13,679 bases of DNA from JAVWHX01 sp036639875 (GTDB taxonomy: Bacteria > Bacillota_I > Bacilli_A > Erysipelotrichales > Coprobacillaceae), in assembly GCA_036639875.1 (NCBI GenBank), contig JAVWHX010000059.1, forward strand, positions 1 to 13,679. Reading direction: 5' to 3'. Shown here piece after piece: positions 1-6,711 of this stretch (position 1 is its first letter; every line of letters starts with the position of its first letter). Under the pieces are notes generated by a model. That model was not told where the DNA came from. It was given only the letters and a program-made list of their open reading frames with translations, and did not search any database. The translations under genes were made by a program, and so were the position numbers.

Positions 1-209
1 CATATGGAGTTAGACATATGGTTGAAACAAAATATCAAGGGAAAAGAAGTGGTTTTATTCATATTCCTTTTTTACCTCAACAAGTTATTGATAAAAAGAA
101 TATGCCTTCAATGCCATTGGATACAATTGTTGAAGCAATTACAGCTGCAATTGAAGCTATTGTTAATACCAAGGAAGATATTAAAGTGACAGGTGGCGCA
201 ACTCATTAA
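1..209 (+). CDS. pcp: Pyroglutamyl-peptidase I, C-terminal fragment (5' end outside window)
   Basis: Pcp is a cytoplasmic cysteine peptidase that removes an N-terminal 5-oxoproline (pyroglutamate) from peptides. The window holds only the last 68 residues; the first full codon begins at base 3 and the TAA stop is at 207-209. The segment GFIHIPFLPQQV carries the family's catalytic-His signature (the His of F-I-H-x-P-[FY]). It is followed by the expected SMPLDTIVEAI helix and a GG-containing C-terminus. The catalytic Glu and Cys lie upstream and cannot be checked. The stop codon shares its last A with the ATG of the next gene (TAATG), so the two are probably translationally coupled. The ATG at 18 is internal and not the start. 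Confidence 0.88.
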   Translation, partial: YGVRHMVETKYQGKRSGFIHIPFLPQQVIDKKNMPSMPLDTIVEAITAAIEAIVNTKEDIKVTGGATH

Positions 210-634
210 TGGAAAGAATATTTGTTTATGGGACATTGCGTAAAGGAATGTATAACTATGATCTTTATTTAAAAAAAGAAAACAGTTTTCTTCAATATGC
301 ATATGTAAAAGGAACGTTATATACAATTCAATCAAAAAAGTATCCTGCATTACTTTTAGAAGGTGATTCTATGATTATTGGTGAAATCCATGAAGTTAAT
401 CAAGATGTTCTTCAACGAGTGGATGAAATGGAAGAATACTTTGGAGATGGATGTATAGATAATGAATATAATAAAGTTATCTGTGATATTTATGATGATA
501 AACAGATTGTCATTGATAGATTGCCAGTTTATGTTTATAATACAAATAATGTAGAAAAAGCAAAGTTACTAGGTGAAGAAATAGTAAGTCATGATTATGT
601 TCAATATATAAAAGAAAAGAACAATATGGGTTAA
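209..634 (+). CDS. Gamma-glutamylcyclotransferase-like (AIG2/GGCT fold) protein
   Basis: This 141-residue protein opens with the family hallmark VYGTLRKG (residues 6-13), the loop that binds the gamma-glutamyl group. A later segment, GEIHEV followed by RVDEMEEYF (58-77), matches the family's conserved D-x-x-E stretch, with E75 the likely catalytic acid/base. Known members cyclise gamma-glutamyl amines or peptides and release 5-oxoproline. The true substrate here cannot be read from sequence. The start overlaps the stop of pcp by one base, and the only upstream purine-rich site (AGGTGG at 191-196) is rather far away, which suggests coupled translation. A terminator hairpin begins inside the last codons. 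A non-enzymatic AIG2-like role remains possible. Confidence 0.85.
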   Translation: MERIFVYGTLRKGMYNYDLYLKKENSFLQYAYVKGTLYTIQSKKYPALLLEGDSMIIGEIHEVNQDVLQRVDEMEEYFGDGCIDNEYNKVICDIYDDKQIVIDRLPVYVYNTNNVEKAKLLGEEIVSHDYVQYIKEKNNMG

Positions 635-653
635 ACCATATCGTTCTTTTTTT
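617..653. terminator. Bidirectional rho-independent terminator
   Basis: AAGAAC (617-622) and ATATGG (624-629) pair with CCATAT (636-641) and GTTCTT (643-648) across a six-base loop, with one A/C mismatch in the stem. A run of T (647-653) follows on the + strand. The A-rich flank at 611-618 supplies a U-rich tail on the opposite strand. It sits exactly between two convergent genes, and the cyclotransferase-like stop codon (632-634) lies in the loop, so it probably ends both transcripts. Confidence 0.85.
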
Positions 654-1173
654 ATTCAATAATTTCAAATAACATTGATTTCATAACATCGATACTTTTT
701 TTATGAACTTCTTGATCGCCACTTGATGTACCTCTTAAATCTATTCTAATTGGTGTATCAGGTAACGCCGCCTTTGCCATAATGGCGTTCGAAATAACAC
801 ATATATGAGAAACTAATCCCACTAAGGTAATATCTTCATATTCCTTTCCTTCTAAATAATATGCCAAGTCTAAAGAAGGGAAGGTAGGCTTTTTAAAACA
901 TAGTGAACTTTGTAATAAGTCACCAACTTTACCATATAAATCCCAACCTTCAGTGTGTTCTATACAATGAGGCACTGGTAAATGCTTTCCTTCATATGTT
1001 TCTAAATAATTATCAGTATGAGTATCCATTGTACAAATAATTTCATCATTATTTAATTGATACTCTTTAATCAAATGAACGATATGTTCTTCCAATAATT
1101 TTGCTTTTTCAAATCCTAAACTCCCAATGACAAAATCATTTTGAAAATCAACTACAATTAATAATCTTTTCAT
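652..1173 (-). CDS. Isochorismatase-fold cysteine hydrolase, nicotinamidase-like
   Basis: The 173-residue protein has the cysteine-hydrolase triad in the expected order: D9 in VVDFQNDF, K95 in the KKPTF stretch, and C125 in GLVSHICVISNA. D50, H52 and H69 (segments MDTHTD and PHC) match the metal-site region of nicotinamidases. The family hydrolyses small amides such as nicotinamide, feeding NAD salvage; I infer that role without certainty. The start at 1173 was chosen because GGGGTGA lies just upstream and because MKRLLIVVDFQNDF is the usual N-terminus. A longer reading to 1230 would add 19 unsupported residues and run into the promoter. It is transcribed divergently from the zinc operon and ends at the shared terminator. 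Confidence 0.85.
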   Translation of the reverse strand: MKRLLIVVDFQNDFVIGSLGFEKAKLLEEHIVHLIKEYQLNNDEIICTMDTHTDNYLETYEGKHLPVPHCIEHTEGWDLYGKVGDLLQSSLCFKKPTFPSLDLAYYLEGKEYEDITLVGLVSHICVISNAIMAKAALPDTPIRIDLRGTSSGDQEVHKKSIDVMKSMLFEIIE

Positions 1174-1193
1174 GTTTTCACCCCGTTTATTAT

Positions 1194-1221
1194 ATTTTAT
1201 CAAATTATATTGACATGTCAA
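1194..1221 (-). promoter_or_regulatory. Promoter of the cysteine hydrolase gene
   Basis: Read on the - strand, a perfect -35 box TTGACA (1221-1216) is followed after 16 bases by TAAAAT (1199-1194), one mismatch from consensus. Transcription would start near 1187, leaving a short leader with a GGGGTGA ribosome site. Its -35 box directly abuts that of the opposite promoter. Confidence 0.6.
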
Positions 1222-1238
1222 ACACTTCAATATATAAT
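1210..1238 (+). promoter_or_regulatory. Consensus sigma-A promoter of the zinc operon
   Basis: TTGACA (1210-1215), a 17-base spacer and TATAAT (1233-1238) match the sigma-A consensus at all twelve positions. The start point should fall near 1245, at the edge of the palindromic operator. A promoter this strong fits a gene set that is held off by a repressor and released by metal. Confidence 0.88.
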
Positions 1239-1246
1239 CATATTAA

Positions 1247-1268
1247 CATATGAATAGATATTCATATG
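1247..1268. promoter_or_regulatory. ArsR/SmtB-type metal operator (palindrome)
   Basis: CATATGAATA (1247-1256) and TATTCATATG (1259-1268) form a perfect 10-bp inverted repeat around a GA centre. The TGAA...TTCA core and AT-rich flanks are the layout known for CzrA/SmtB/CadC operators. It overlaps the predicted start point of the zinc operon and lies just before the ribosome site (AGGAG, 1271-1275), so the repressor encoded next to it would block initiation. The hydrolase promoter on the other side is about 50 bases away and may escape control. Confidence 0.85.
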
Positions 1269-1282
1269 AAAGGAGCGATAAA

Positions 1283-1621
1283 ATGGATAATCAGAATACA
1301 GTTAATCAAGAAATTGTTGATAAAGTTATGGAATCTTTACCACATGAAGAAGTACTATATGATGTGGCAGAGTTATTTAAAGTTTTTGGAGACTCTACAA
1401 GAATTAAGATTATTTGTGCTTTGTTTGAGTCTGAAATGTGTGTGTATGATTTAGCGGCAACGCTTAAAATGACGCAATCAGCAATATCACATCAATTAAG
1501 AATTTTAAAGAATGCATCACTTGTTAAATTTAGAAGAGATGGAAAGCTCATGTATTACTCATTAGATGATGATCATGTAAAACAAATCTTTGATGCAGGA
1601 TATAAACACGTTATTGAATAA
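1283..1621 (+). CDS. ArsR/SmtB-family zinc-responsive repressor
   Basis: This 112-residue winged-helix protein contains FGDSTRIKIICAL (35-47) and the recognition helix TQSAISHQLRIL (64-75), followed by the RRDGKLMYYSL wing. The last helix carries D96-x-H98 and H109-x2-E112, the same residues and spacing as the alpha-5 zinc site of SmtB. The alpha-3 box reads EMCVYD (51-56): the first Cys of the CadC-type ELCVCD motif is kept and the second is Tyr. This argues for zinc rather than cadmium or lead as the main signal. The start at 1283 follows AGGAG; an upstream ATG at 1250 would lie inside the operator. The exporter begins 13 bases after the stop, so the gene pair is autoregulated. Confidence 0.93.
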   Translation: MDNQNTVNQEIVDKVMESLPHEEVLYDVAELFKVFGDSTRIKIICALFESEMCVYDLAATLKMTQSAISHQLRILKNASLVKFRRDGKLMYYSLDDDHVKQIFDAGYKHVIE

Positions 1622-1634
1622 GGGGGATAAGGTT

Positions 1635-4136
1635 ATGATTAAGAAATATAAAGTTAGTCATCTTGATTGTGCATCGTGTGCACAAAAGATTGAAGATATT
1701 TTGAACAAACAAGAAGATATTATAGAATGTTCACTTTCGTTTGCGAATGGTTTGTTGTTAATTGAAAGTGATCAAGAGATAAAGTTAGATAGACTATTAT
1801 CAATTGTCCAAAAGGTAGAACCAGATGTCATGATTGAGGATAAAGATAGTCACAAGTATGAACACAAAGATGAATGTAATTGTGGACATGAACATCATGA
1901 GCACGAGGAATGCAGTTGTGGAGATGAACATCATGAACATGAAGAATGCGGTTGTGGAGATGAACATCATGAACATGAAGAATGCGGTTGTGGACATGAA
2001 CATCATGAACATGAAGAGTGTGGTTGTGAACATAATCATGAAGAGAACCATCGTGAATTAAGTCAGAAAGATTCACTTTCATTTCATATTCAAGGATTAG
2101 ATTGTGCATCTTGTGCAATGAAAGTAGAAGCAGCTATATTAAAGATGGACATAATTGATGATGCTTCACTTAATTTTTCAACTGAAACTTTGCAAGTTAT
2201 TGTTAAGGAAAATAAGAATACACAACAATTAATTGAATTATTGCAAAATAAGATTAATGAGGTTGAAGATGGCGTGACTTTATCTATGAAGAATAGTCAT
2301 CAACCAGTTGAAAAGGCAAAGCTTTTTAGAATAAAAGATAATATAACTTTGATTGCTGGAGTCATTGTTTATCTTGGTAGTATTCTTATGGATTCTAATG
2401 AATTTGCATTTGTTGGTTTTGTATGTGCTTATATATTGATTGGACATGAAGTTTTATTAAAGGCCTTTAAGAATATATTTAGGGGACAAATGTTTGATGA
2501 GAATTTCTTAATGTCTATTGCAACTCTTGGAGCATTCTATATTGGGGATTATAAGGAAGCAGTGGCAGTGTTGTTGTTTTATTCAGTAGGTGAGATATTT
2601 CAATCTTATGCAGTTAATAAAACAAGAGGATCTATTTCTGATTTGATGGATATTAAGAGTGAATACGCGAATTTAAAGACTGATAATGGAGTGAAGAAAG
2701 TTCAACCAGAAGAAGTAAAGGTTAATGATGTTTTGGTTGTTAAAGTTGGAGAAAAGATTCCTTTAGATGGTGTTATATTAAGTGGTCGTTCTTCTTTAGA
2801 TACATCTAGTTTAACTGGTGAGTCATTACCTAGAGAAGTTGAAGAAGGTCAAGATGTTTTGGCTGGTGTTGTTAACTTGACGAATATATTAGAAATAAAA
2901 GTTACGCAACCATATGAGAATTCTACAGTTTCTAAGATTATTGAATTAATGGAAAATGCAGCTAGTAAGAAAGCACCAATTGAAAAGTTTATTACAAAGT
3001 TTGCAAGAGTTTATACACCTACAGTTGTTGTATTAGCAATCTTACTTGCTATTGTTCCAATGTTTATATTTAAAGATGCTGTATTTGATGAATGGTTATA
3101 TAGTGCTTTAACGTTCTTAGTTGTTTCTTGTCCATGTGCTTTGGTTATTTCAGTTCCACTAGGGTTATATGCTGGTTTAGGAAAAGCGAGTAAAGTAGGA
3201 GCCTTGATTAAAGGTGGGAATTATTTAGAGTTATTAAAAGATGTAGATACAGTTGTTTTTGATAAGACTGGAACATTAACTGAAGGTAATTTTAATGTTG
3301 TTGAAGTAAATGGTAGTGATGATTTGTTGATGTATGGAGCTTATGGAGAGTATTTAAGTAATCATCCTATAGCTAAGAGTATTGTCTCATATTATAATGA
3401 TAAGATTGATGAATCTATGATTCGTGATTTTAAAGAAATTGCTGGTAAAGGAATTGATGTTTATATTAATGATCAACATGTTTTACTTGGAAATGAAACG
3501 TTCTTAAAAGATTCAAAGATAACAGTAGAAAAGCCTAATGCTGTAGGAACAGTTATCTATGTTGCAATTGATAATCAGTTTAAAGGTTCAATTGTTGTTG
3601 CTGATCAGATTAAAGAATCAGCAATCAAAGGTATTCAATCTTTAAAACGATTTGGTATTAAAAATACAGTTATGTTAACAGGAGATCGTAAGGAAGTTGC
3701 TCTAGATGTAGCAAAACGCTTGGGTATTGATACTGTTTATAGTGAATTATTACCACAAGATAAAGTTATTCAGGTTGAAAAATTACTAGCAAATAAAAAA
3801 GGGTATGTAGCTTTTGTTGGTGATGGAATCAATGATGCACCTGTTCTTGCAAGGGCAGATGTTGGAATTGCAATGGGTGGAGTTGGAAGTGATGCTGCGA
3901 TTGAAGCGGCAGATGTTGTCTTGATGAAAGATGATATTACAGCTATTGCTGATGCTATGCAAATCTCTCATAAAACAAATACTGTTTTGATTCAAAATGT
4001 TGTTTTTTCATTAGTTGTTAAAGTGGCTGTTTTAATTCTTACAGTGCTTGGATATTCTACTATGTGGATGGGTGTCTTTGCTGATGTTGGTGTTACTTTA
4101 ATCGCAATATTCAATTCTATGCGTGTTCTTAAGTAA
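1635..4136 (+). CDS. zntA: P1B-2-type Zn2+/Cd2+/Pb2+-exporting ATPase
   Basis: This 833-residue membrane pump expels soft divalent cations using ATP. In order it has a metal-binding HMA domain with DCASC (C12, C15), a Cys/His-rich repeat region (about 80-139), a second HMA with DCASC (C157, C160), membrane helices, the actuator loop SLTGES, the transport motif CPC (499-501), the phosphorylation site DKTGT (D543), NHP of the nucleotide domain, GDGINDAP (729-736), and a last helix with D817 in ADVGVT. CPC with that C-terminal Asp defines subgroup P1B-2. The start at 1635 follows AGGGGG with an eight-base gap. It shares an operon with the SmtB-like repressor and ends at a hairpin. Zinc is the likely main substrate. 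The Cys/His insert is unusually long and regular. Confidence 0.95.
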   Translation: MIKKYKVSHLDCASCAQKIEDILNKQEDIIECSLSFANGLLLIESDQEIKLDRLLSIVQKVEPDVMIEDKDSHKYEHKDECNCGHEHHEHEECSCGDEHHEHEECGCGDEHHEHEECGCGHEHHEHEECGCEHNHEENHRELSQKDSLSFHIQGLDCASCAMKVEAAILKMDIIDDASLNFSTETLQVIVKENKNTQQLIELLQNKINEVEDGVTLSMKNSHQPVEKAKLFRIKDNITLIAGVIVYLGSILMDSNEFAFVGFVCAYILIGHEVLLKAFKNIFRGQMFDENFLMSIATLGAFYIGDYKEAVAVLLFYSVGEIFQSYAVNKTRGSISDLMDIKSEYANLKTDNGVKKVQPEEVKVNDVLVVKVGEKIPLDGVILSGRSSLDTSSLTGESLPREVEEGQDVLAGVVNLTNILEIKVTQPYENSTVSKIIELMENAASKKAPIEKFITKFARVYTPTVVVLAILLAIVPMFIFKDAVFDEWLYSALTFLVVSCPCALVISVPLGLYAGLGKASKVGALIKGGNYLELLKDVDTVVFDKTGTLTEGNFNVVEVNGSDDLLMYGAYGEYLSNHPIAKSIVSYYNDKIDESMIRDFKEIAGKGIDVYINDQHVLLGNETFLKDSKITVEKPNAVGTVIYVAIDNQFKGSIVVADQIKESAIKGIQSLKRFGIKNTVMLTGDRKEVALDVAKRLGIDTVYSELLPQDKVIQVEKLLANKKGYVAFVGDGINDAPVLARADVGIAMGGVGSDAAIEAADVVLMKDDITAIADAMQISHKTNTVLIQNVVFSLVVKVAVLILTVLGYSTMWMGVFADVGVTLIAIFNSMRVLK
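1875..2045 (+). repeat. 36-bp in-frame tandem repeat encoding CxCGxEHHEHEE
   Basis: Four full 36-bp copies begin at 1875, 1911, 1947 and 1983, and a partial fifth copy runs from 2019. Copies 2 and 3 differ by one base and copies 3 and 4 by two, so expansion by slippage or unequal exchange looks recent. Each unit encodes two Cys and three or four His plus acidic residues, forming a flexible metal-binding linker between the two HMA domains of the exporter. Confidence 0.95.
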
Positions 4137-4139
4137 AAT

Positions 4140-4174
4140 AGGAGATAATATTCATTTGAATATTATCTCTTTTA
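4140..4174 (+). terminator. Rho-independent terminator of the zinc operon
   Basis: A 13-bp perfect stem pairs 4142-4154 (starting GAGATAAT) with 4157-4169 (ending ATTATCTC). The two-base TT centre means the real loop will be a little larger. A short T run (4170-4173) follows. The stem is AT-rich, so strength is uncertain, but its place right after the ATPase stop supports the call. Confidence 0.72.
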
Positions 4175-4229
4175 ATTGTAATAGGATTATTTGTATGATT
4201 TTTTCTACTAAATAAATATTTGTTTTATG

Positions 4230-4258
4230 TTGTAAAATATGTGAAATAGAGGTATAGT
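4230..4258 (+). promoter_or_regulatory. Probable promoter of the feo operon
   Basis: TTGTAA (4230-4235), a 17-base spacer and TATAGT (4253-4258) form a moderate sigma-A-like promoter. A start point near 4265 would give a leader of about 50 bases before feoA. The -10 box lies inside an inverted repeat, which suggests a repressor-controlled promoter. Confidence 0.6.
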
Positions 4259-4279
4259 TAGTGATAGGTAACCATACCT
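4250..4279. promoter_or_regulatory. Inverted repeat overlapping the feo -10 box, candidate iron-responsive operator
   Basis: AGGTATAGTTA (4250-4260) and TAACCATACCT (4269-4279) are inverted copies with one mismatch, separated by eight bases. The repeat covers the -10 box and the predicted start point. It does not match the Fur consensus. The AGGT...ACCT arms recall DtxR/IdeR-type sites only loosely, so the regulator is unknown. Confidence 0.5.
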
Positions 4280-4317
4280 TGTGTAAAGATGTTTATATGA
4301 TAAGGGGGATAATGCAT

Positions 4318-4551
4318 ATGACACTAGATAGTATTAAACCACAAACAACTGTCGTTATTGTTGCTGTTAAAGGGAAAGGATTACTAAGAAGGCGTTTGTT
4401 AGAAATGGGATTAACACCTAATACAAAGATTAAAGTGCGTAAAGTTGCTCCAATGGGTGATCCTATTGAAGTTTATTTAAGAAGCTATGTCTTAACTCTT
4501 AGAAAAGAAGATGCTTCTAAGATAGAGGTTAAGGAGGTTCATGATGACTAA
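4318..4551 (+). CDS. feoA: FeoA, ferrous iron transport accessory protein
   Basis: This 77-residue SH3-like cytoplasmic protein works with FeoB in Fe2+ uptake. The diagnostic core is RRRLLEMGLTPNTKIKVRKVAPMGDPIEV followed by LRSYVLTLRKEDASKIEV, matching the usual FeoA pattern and length. ATG at 4318 is preferred because AGGGGG (4303-4308) lies nine bases upstream. The in-frame ATG at 4312 is only three bases from that site, and a GTG at 4261 would place the start inside the operator. The end overlaps feoB by eight bases, so the two are co-translated. It is the first gene of a six-gene run. Confidence 0.93.
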   Translation: MTLDSIKPQTTVVIVAVKGKGLLRRRLLEMGLTPNTKIKVRKVAPMGDPIEVYLRSYVLTLRKEDASKIEVKEVHDD

Positions 4552-6553
4552 TAAAATTGCTTTAATTGGAAATCAAAATTGTGGAAAAACAACTTTGTTT
4601 AATGCTCTAACAGGTTCATCCCAACATGTTGGAAACTTTCCTGGTGTAACAGTGGAACAAAAACGAGGTTTTATAAAAAAACATAAAGAAGAATATGAAC
4701 TCATTGATTTACCAGGTATTTATTCTTTATCTCCTTATACTTCTGAAGAAATTGTTTCAACACAATTCTTATTAGAAGAAAAACCTCAATTGATAATTAA
4801 TATTATTGATGCTACTAATATAGAAAGAAATCTTTATTTAACATTACAACTTATGGAATTAAATATTCCTATGATATTGGTTTTAAATATGATGGATGAA
4901 GTTATTAATAGTGGTAATTGTATTGATATAGATGGTTTAAGAGATAGGATAGGAATGAGTGTTATTCCTATTTCAGCAAGTAAAAATGAAGGAATTGGTG
5001 ATGTCATCACTGAGATAGAGAAAGCTATTAATATGCCTTTCAAGCATCTTGACTTATGTCATGGACCTGTTCATAAAGCTATTCATTCTATTTCTCATAT
5101 TGTTGAACAAACTGCTAGAGAACTTCGTTTACCTGTAAGGTATTGTGTAACAAAGCTTATTGAAGATGATCAAGAAATGTTCAAAACTTTAAAAGTAAGT
5201 CAAGATGATAAACATATCATTGAACATATTTTAGAAACAATGGAAAAAGAAGCACAGACTGATAGAGATGCAGCACTTGTTGATATGCGATATTCTTTTA
5301 TTGAAGATCTTTGTCATGATTGTGTTTTTACTGAACAAGAGACATTGGAACAAGTTCGTTCTGAGAAGATTGATTCTTTATTGACTCATAAGTATTTAGG
5401 GATTCCTATATTTATTGGGATTATGTTGTTGATATTTTATTTGACTTTTTCATTGATTGGAGAACCTCTTCAAGGATTAATGGAAGTAGGTATTGATAAT
5501 TTAACAACATTGATTGTTTCTGTTTTAGAAAGTAATCATGTTGCATCTTGGTTAACAACTTTGATTGGTGAAGGAATTCTTGCAGGGGTAGGGAGTGTTT
5601 TATCTTTTTTACCTGTAATTGTGATTTTGTTCTTTTTCTTATCTTTGTTAGAAGATAGTGGATATATGGCAAGAGTTGCATTTGTTATGGATAAATTATT
5701 AAGAAAGATTGGTTTGTCTGGAAGATCGTTTGTACCTATGTTAATAGGTTTTGGTTGTAGTGTACCAGCTATTATGGCGACAAGAACTTTATCGAGTCAT
5801 CGTGATCGTAAGATGACGATTGTTTTAACTCCGTTTATGTCATGTAGTGCTAAACTACCTATTTATGGAATGATTATTGCAGCGTTCTTTCCAACGAAGA
5901 CTGCACTTGTTATGATAACAATTTATTGTATTGGTATATTGGTAGCGATTATTTCTGCTTTGTTATTAAAGAATACTATTTTTGTAGGTGAACCAGTACC
6001 ATTTGTTTTAGAATTACCTGCATATCGTATTCCTACATTAAAAAATGTTATATTAAATGTTTGGGATAAAGCTAAGGACTTTATTCGTAAGGCTTTTACT
6101 GTTATTTTTATTGCTTCAATCTTAATTTGGTTCTTACAAAGTTTTAACTATCAATTTGAAATGATTCAAGATAGTAGTCAAAGTATTCTTGCTTCCATTG
6201 GAACCTTTGTAGCACCAATCTTTGAACCGTTAGGTTTTAGTGATTGGCGTGCTTCAACAGCTTTAATGACTGGGATCACTGCAAAAGAATCGGTTGTTTC
6301 AACATTAACAGTGCTTACTTCTACATCTTCATCAACAGGCTTAAATTCTGCTTTAGCAAGTATCTTCACACCATTAAGTGCATTTACTTTCTTAGTCTTT
6401 ACGGTCTTATATATGCCTTGTATTGCTGCTTTTGCAGCAACAAAGAGAGAACTTGGTTCTTGGCTACAAGCTATTGCTACAGCATTGTTTCAAACAGGAA
6501 TGGCTTATTTGGTAGCATTTGTAATCTATCAAATTGGAAGTATCTTTTTATGA
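4544..6553 (+). CDS. feoB: FeoB, GTPase-coupled ferrous iron transporter
   Basis: This 669-residue inner-membrane protein imports Fe2+. The N-terminal G domain shows G1 GNQNCGKT (9-16), G3 DLPG (55-58), G4 NMMD (115-118) and G5 SASK (144-147). A helical spacer follows, then two gate regions: SGYMARVAFVMDKLLRKIGL with GFGCSVPAIMATRTL, and the FMSCSAKLPIYGMI segment. The last third is hydrophobic helices. The length suits the shorter Firmicute FeoB forms. ATG at 4544 sits six bases after AAGGAGG; the adjacent ATG at 4541 is too close. The TGA stop overlaps the next start as ATGA. Confidence 0.96.
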   Translation: MTNKIALIGNQNCGKTTLFNALTGSSQHVGNFPGVTVEQKRGFIKKHKEEYELIDLPGIYSLSPYTSEEIVSTQFLLEEKPQLIINIIDATNIERNLYLTLQLMELNIPMILVLNMMDEVINSGNCIDIDGLRDRIGMSVIPISASKNEGIGDVITEIEKAINMPFKHLDLCHGPVHKAIHSISHIVEQTARELRLPVRYCVTKLIEDDQEMFKTLKVSQDDKHIIEHILETMEKEAQTDRDAALVDMRYSFIEDLCHDCVFTEQETLEQVRSEKIDSLLTHKYLGIPIFIGIMLLIFYLTFSLIGEPLQGLMEVGIDNLTTLIVSVLESNHVASWLTTLIGEGILAGVGSVLSFLPVIVILFFFLSLLEDSGYMARVAFVMDKLLRKIGLSGRSFVPMLIGFGCSVPAIMATRTLSSHRDRKMTIVLTPFMSCSAKLPIYGMIIAAFFPTKTALVMITIYCIGILVAIISALLLKNTIFVGEPVPFVLELPAYRIPTLKNVILNVWDKAKDFIRKAFTVIFIASILIWFLQSFNYQFEMIQDSSQSILASIGTFVAPIFEPLGFSDWRASTALMTGITAKESVVSTLTVLTSTSSSTGLNSALASIFTPLSAFTFLVFTVLYMPCIAAFAATKRELGSWLQAIATALFQTGMAYLVAFVIYQIGSIFL

Positions 6554-6711
6554 GATATCTTGATATAATTATTATAGTTATATTGTTATTGTTGGTGATA
6601 CTTGCTTGTTTTTCGATAAGGAAAAACAAATGTCATGATTGTAACAATTGTTCTAGAGAGTGTAGGAGAAAAGATTATGGAAGAGAATTTAAAAAAGATT
6701 TTAAAGATTAA
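6550..6711 (+). CDS. FeoB-associated Cys-rich membrane peptide
   Basis: This 53-residue peptide has one strongly hydrophobic helix (about residues 4-23, rich in Ile and Leu), then a basic stretch and the cluster C28-x2-C31-x2-C34-x3-C38. A tiny membrane anchor followed by a Cys cluster directly after feoB is the known FeoB-associated Cys-rich family. Its role is thought to support iron transport or cluster-based sensing, but it is not settled. The start forms an ATGA overlap with the feoB stop. The 3' end overlaps the next gene by 35 bases in another frame. It is short and easily missed, because its frame stays open far upstream inside feoB. Confidence 0.85.
   Translation: MRYLDIIIIVILLLLVILACFSIRKNKCHDCNNCSRECRRKDYGREFKKDFKD

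Noticed and set aside
1875..2045. A 36-bp repeat period that could suggest a CRISPR array
   Set aside because: Copies are directly contiguous with no spacers and are in frame with the exporter gene, encoding a Cys/His linker.
1800..2118. Several open frames on both strands over the repeat
   Set aside because: They are low-complexity His/Met/Phe/Thr shadows of the repeat in the exporter and have no ribosome sites.
4151..4160. TTCATTTGAA as a second ArsR operator after the exporter
   Set aside because: The half-sites are in the opposite orientation to TGAA...TTCA, and the sequence is the tip of a terminator hairpin.
5421..5681. An 86-codon - strand open frame inside feoB
   Set aside because: It is antisense to well-conserved FeoB membrane segments and has no ribosome site or family features.
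6244..6549. A longer N-terminus for the Cys-rich peptide reaching back into feoB
   Set aside because: That part is the feoB sequence in another frame. The ATG at 6550 forms a standard ATGA overlap and starts a typical short membrane peptide.
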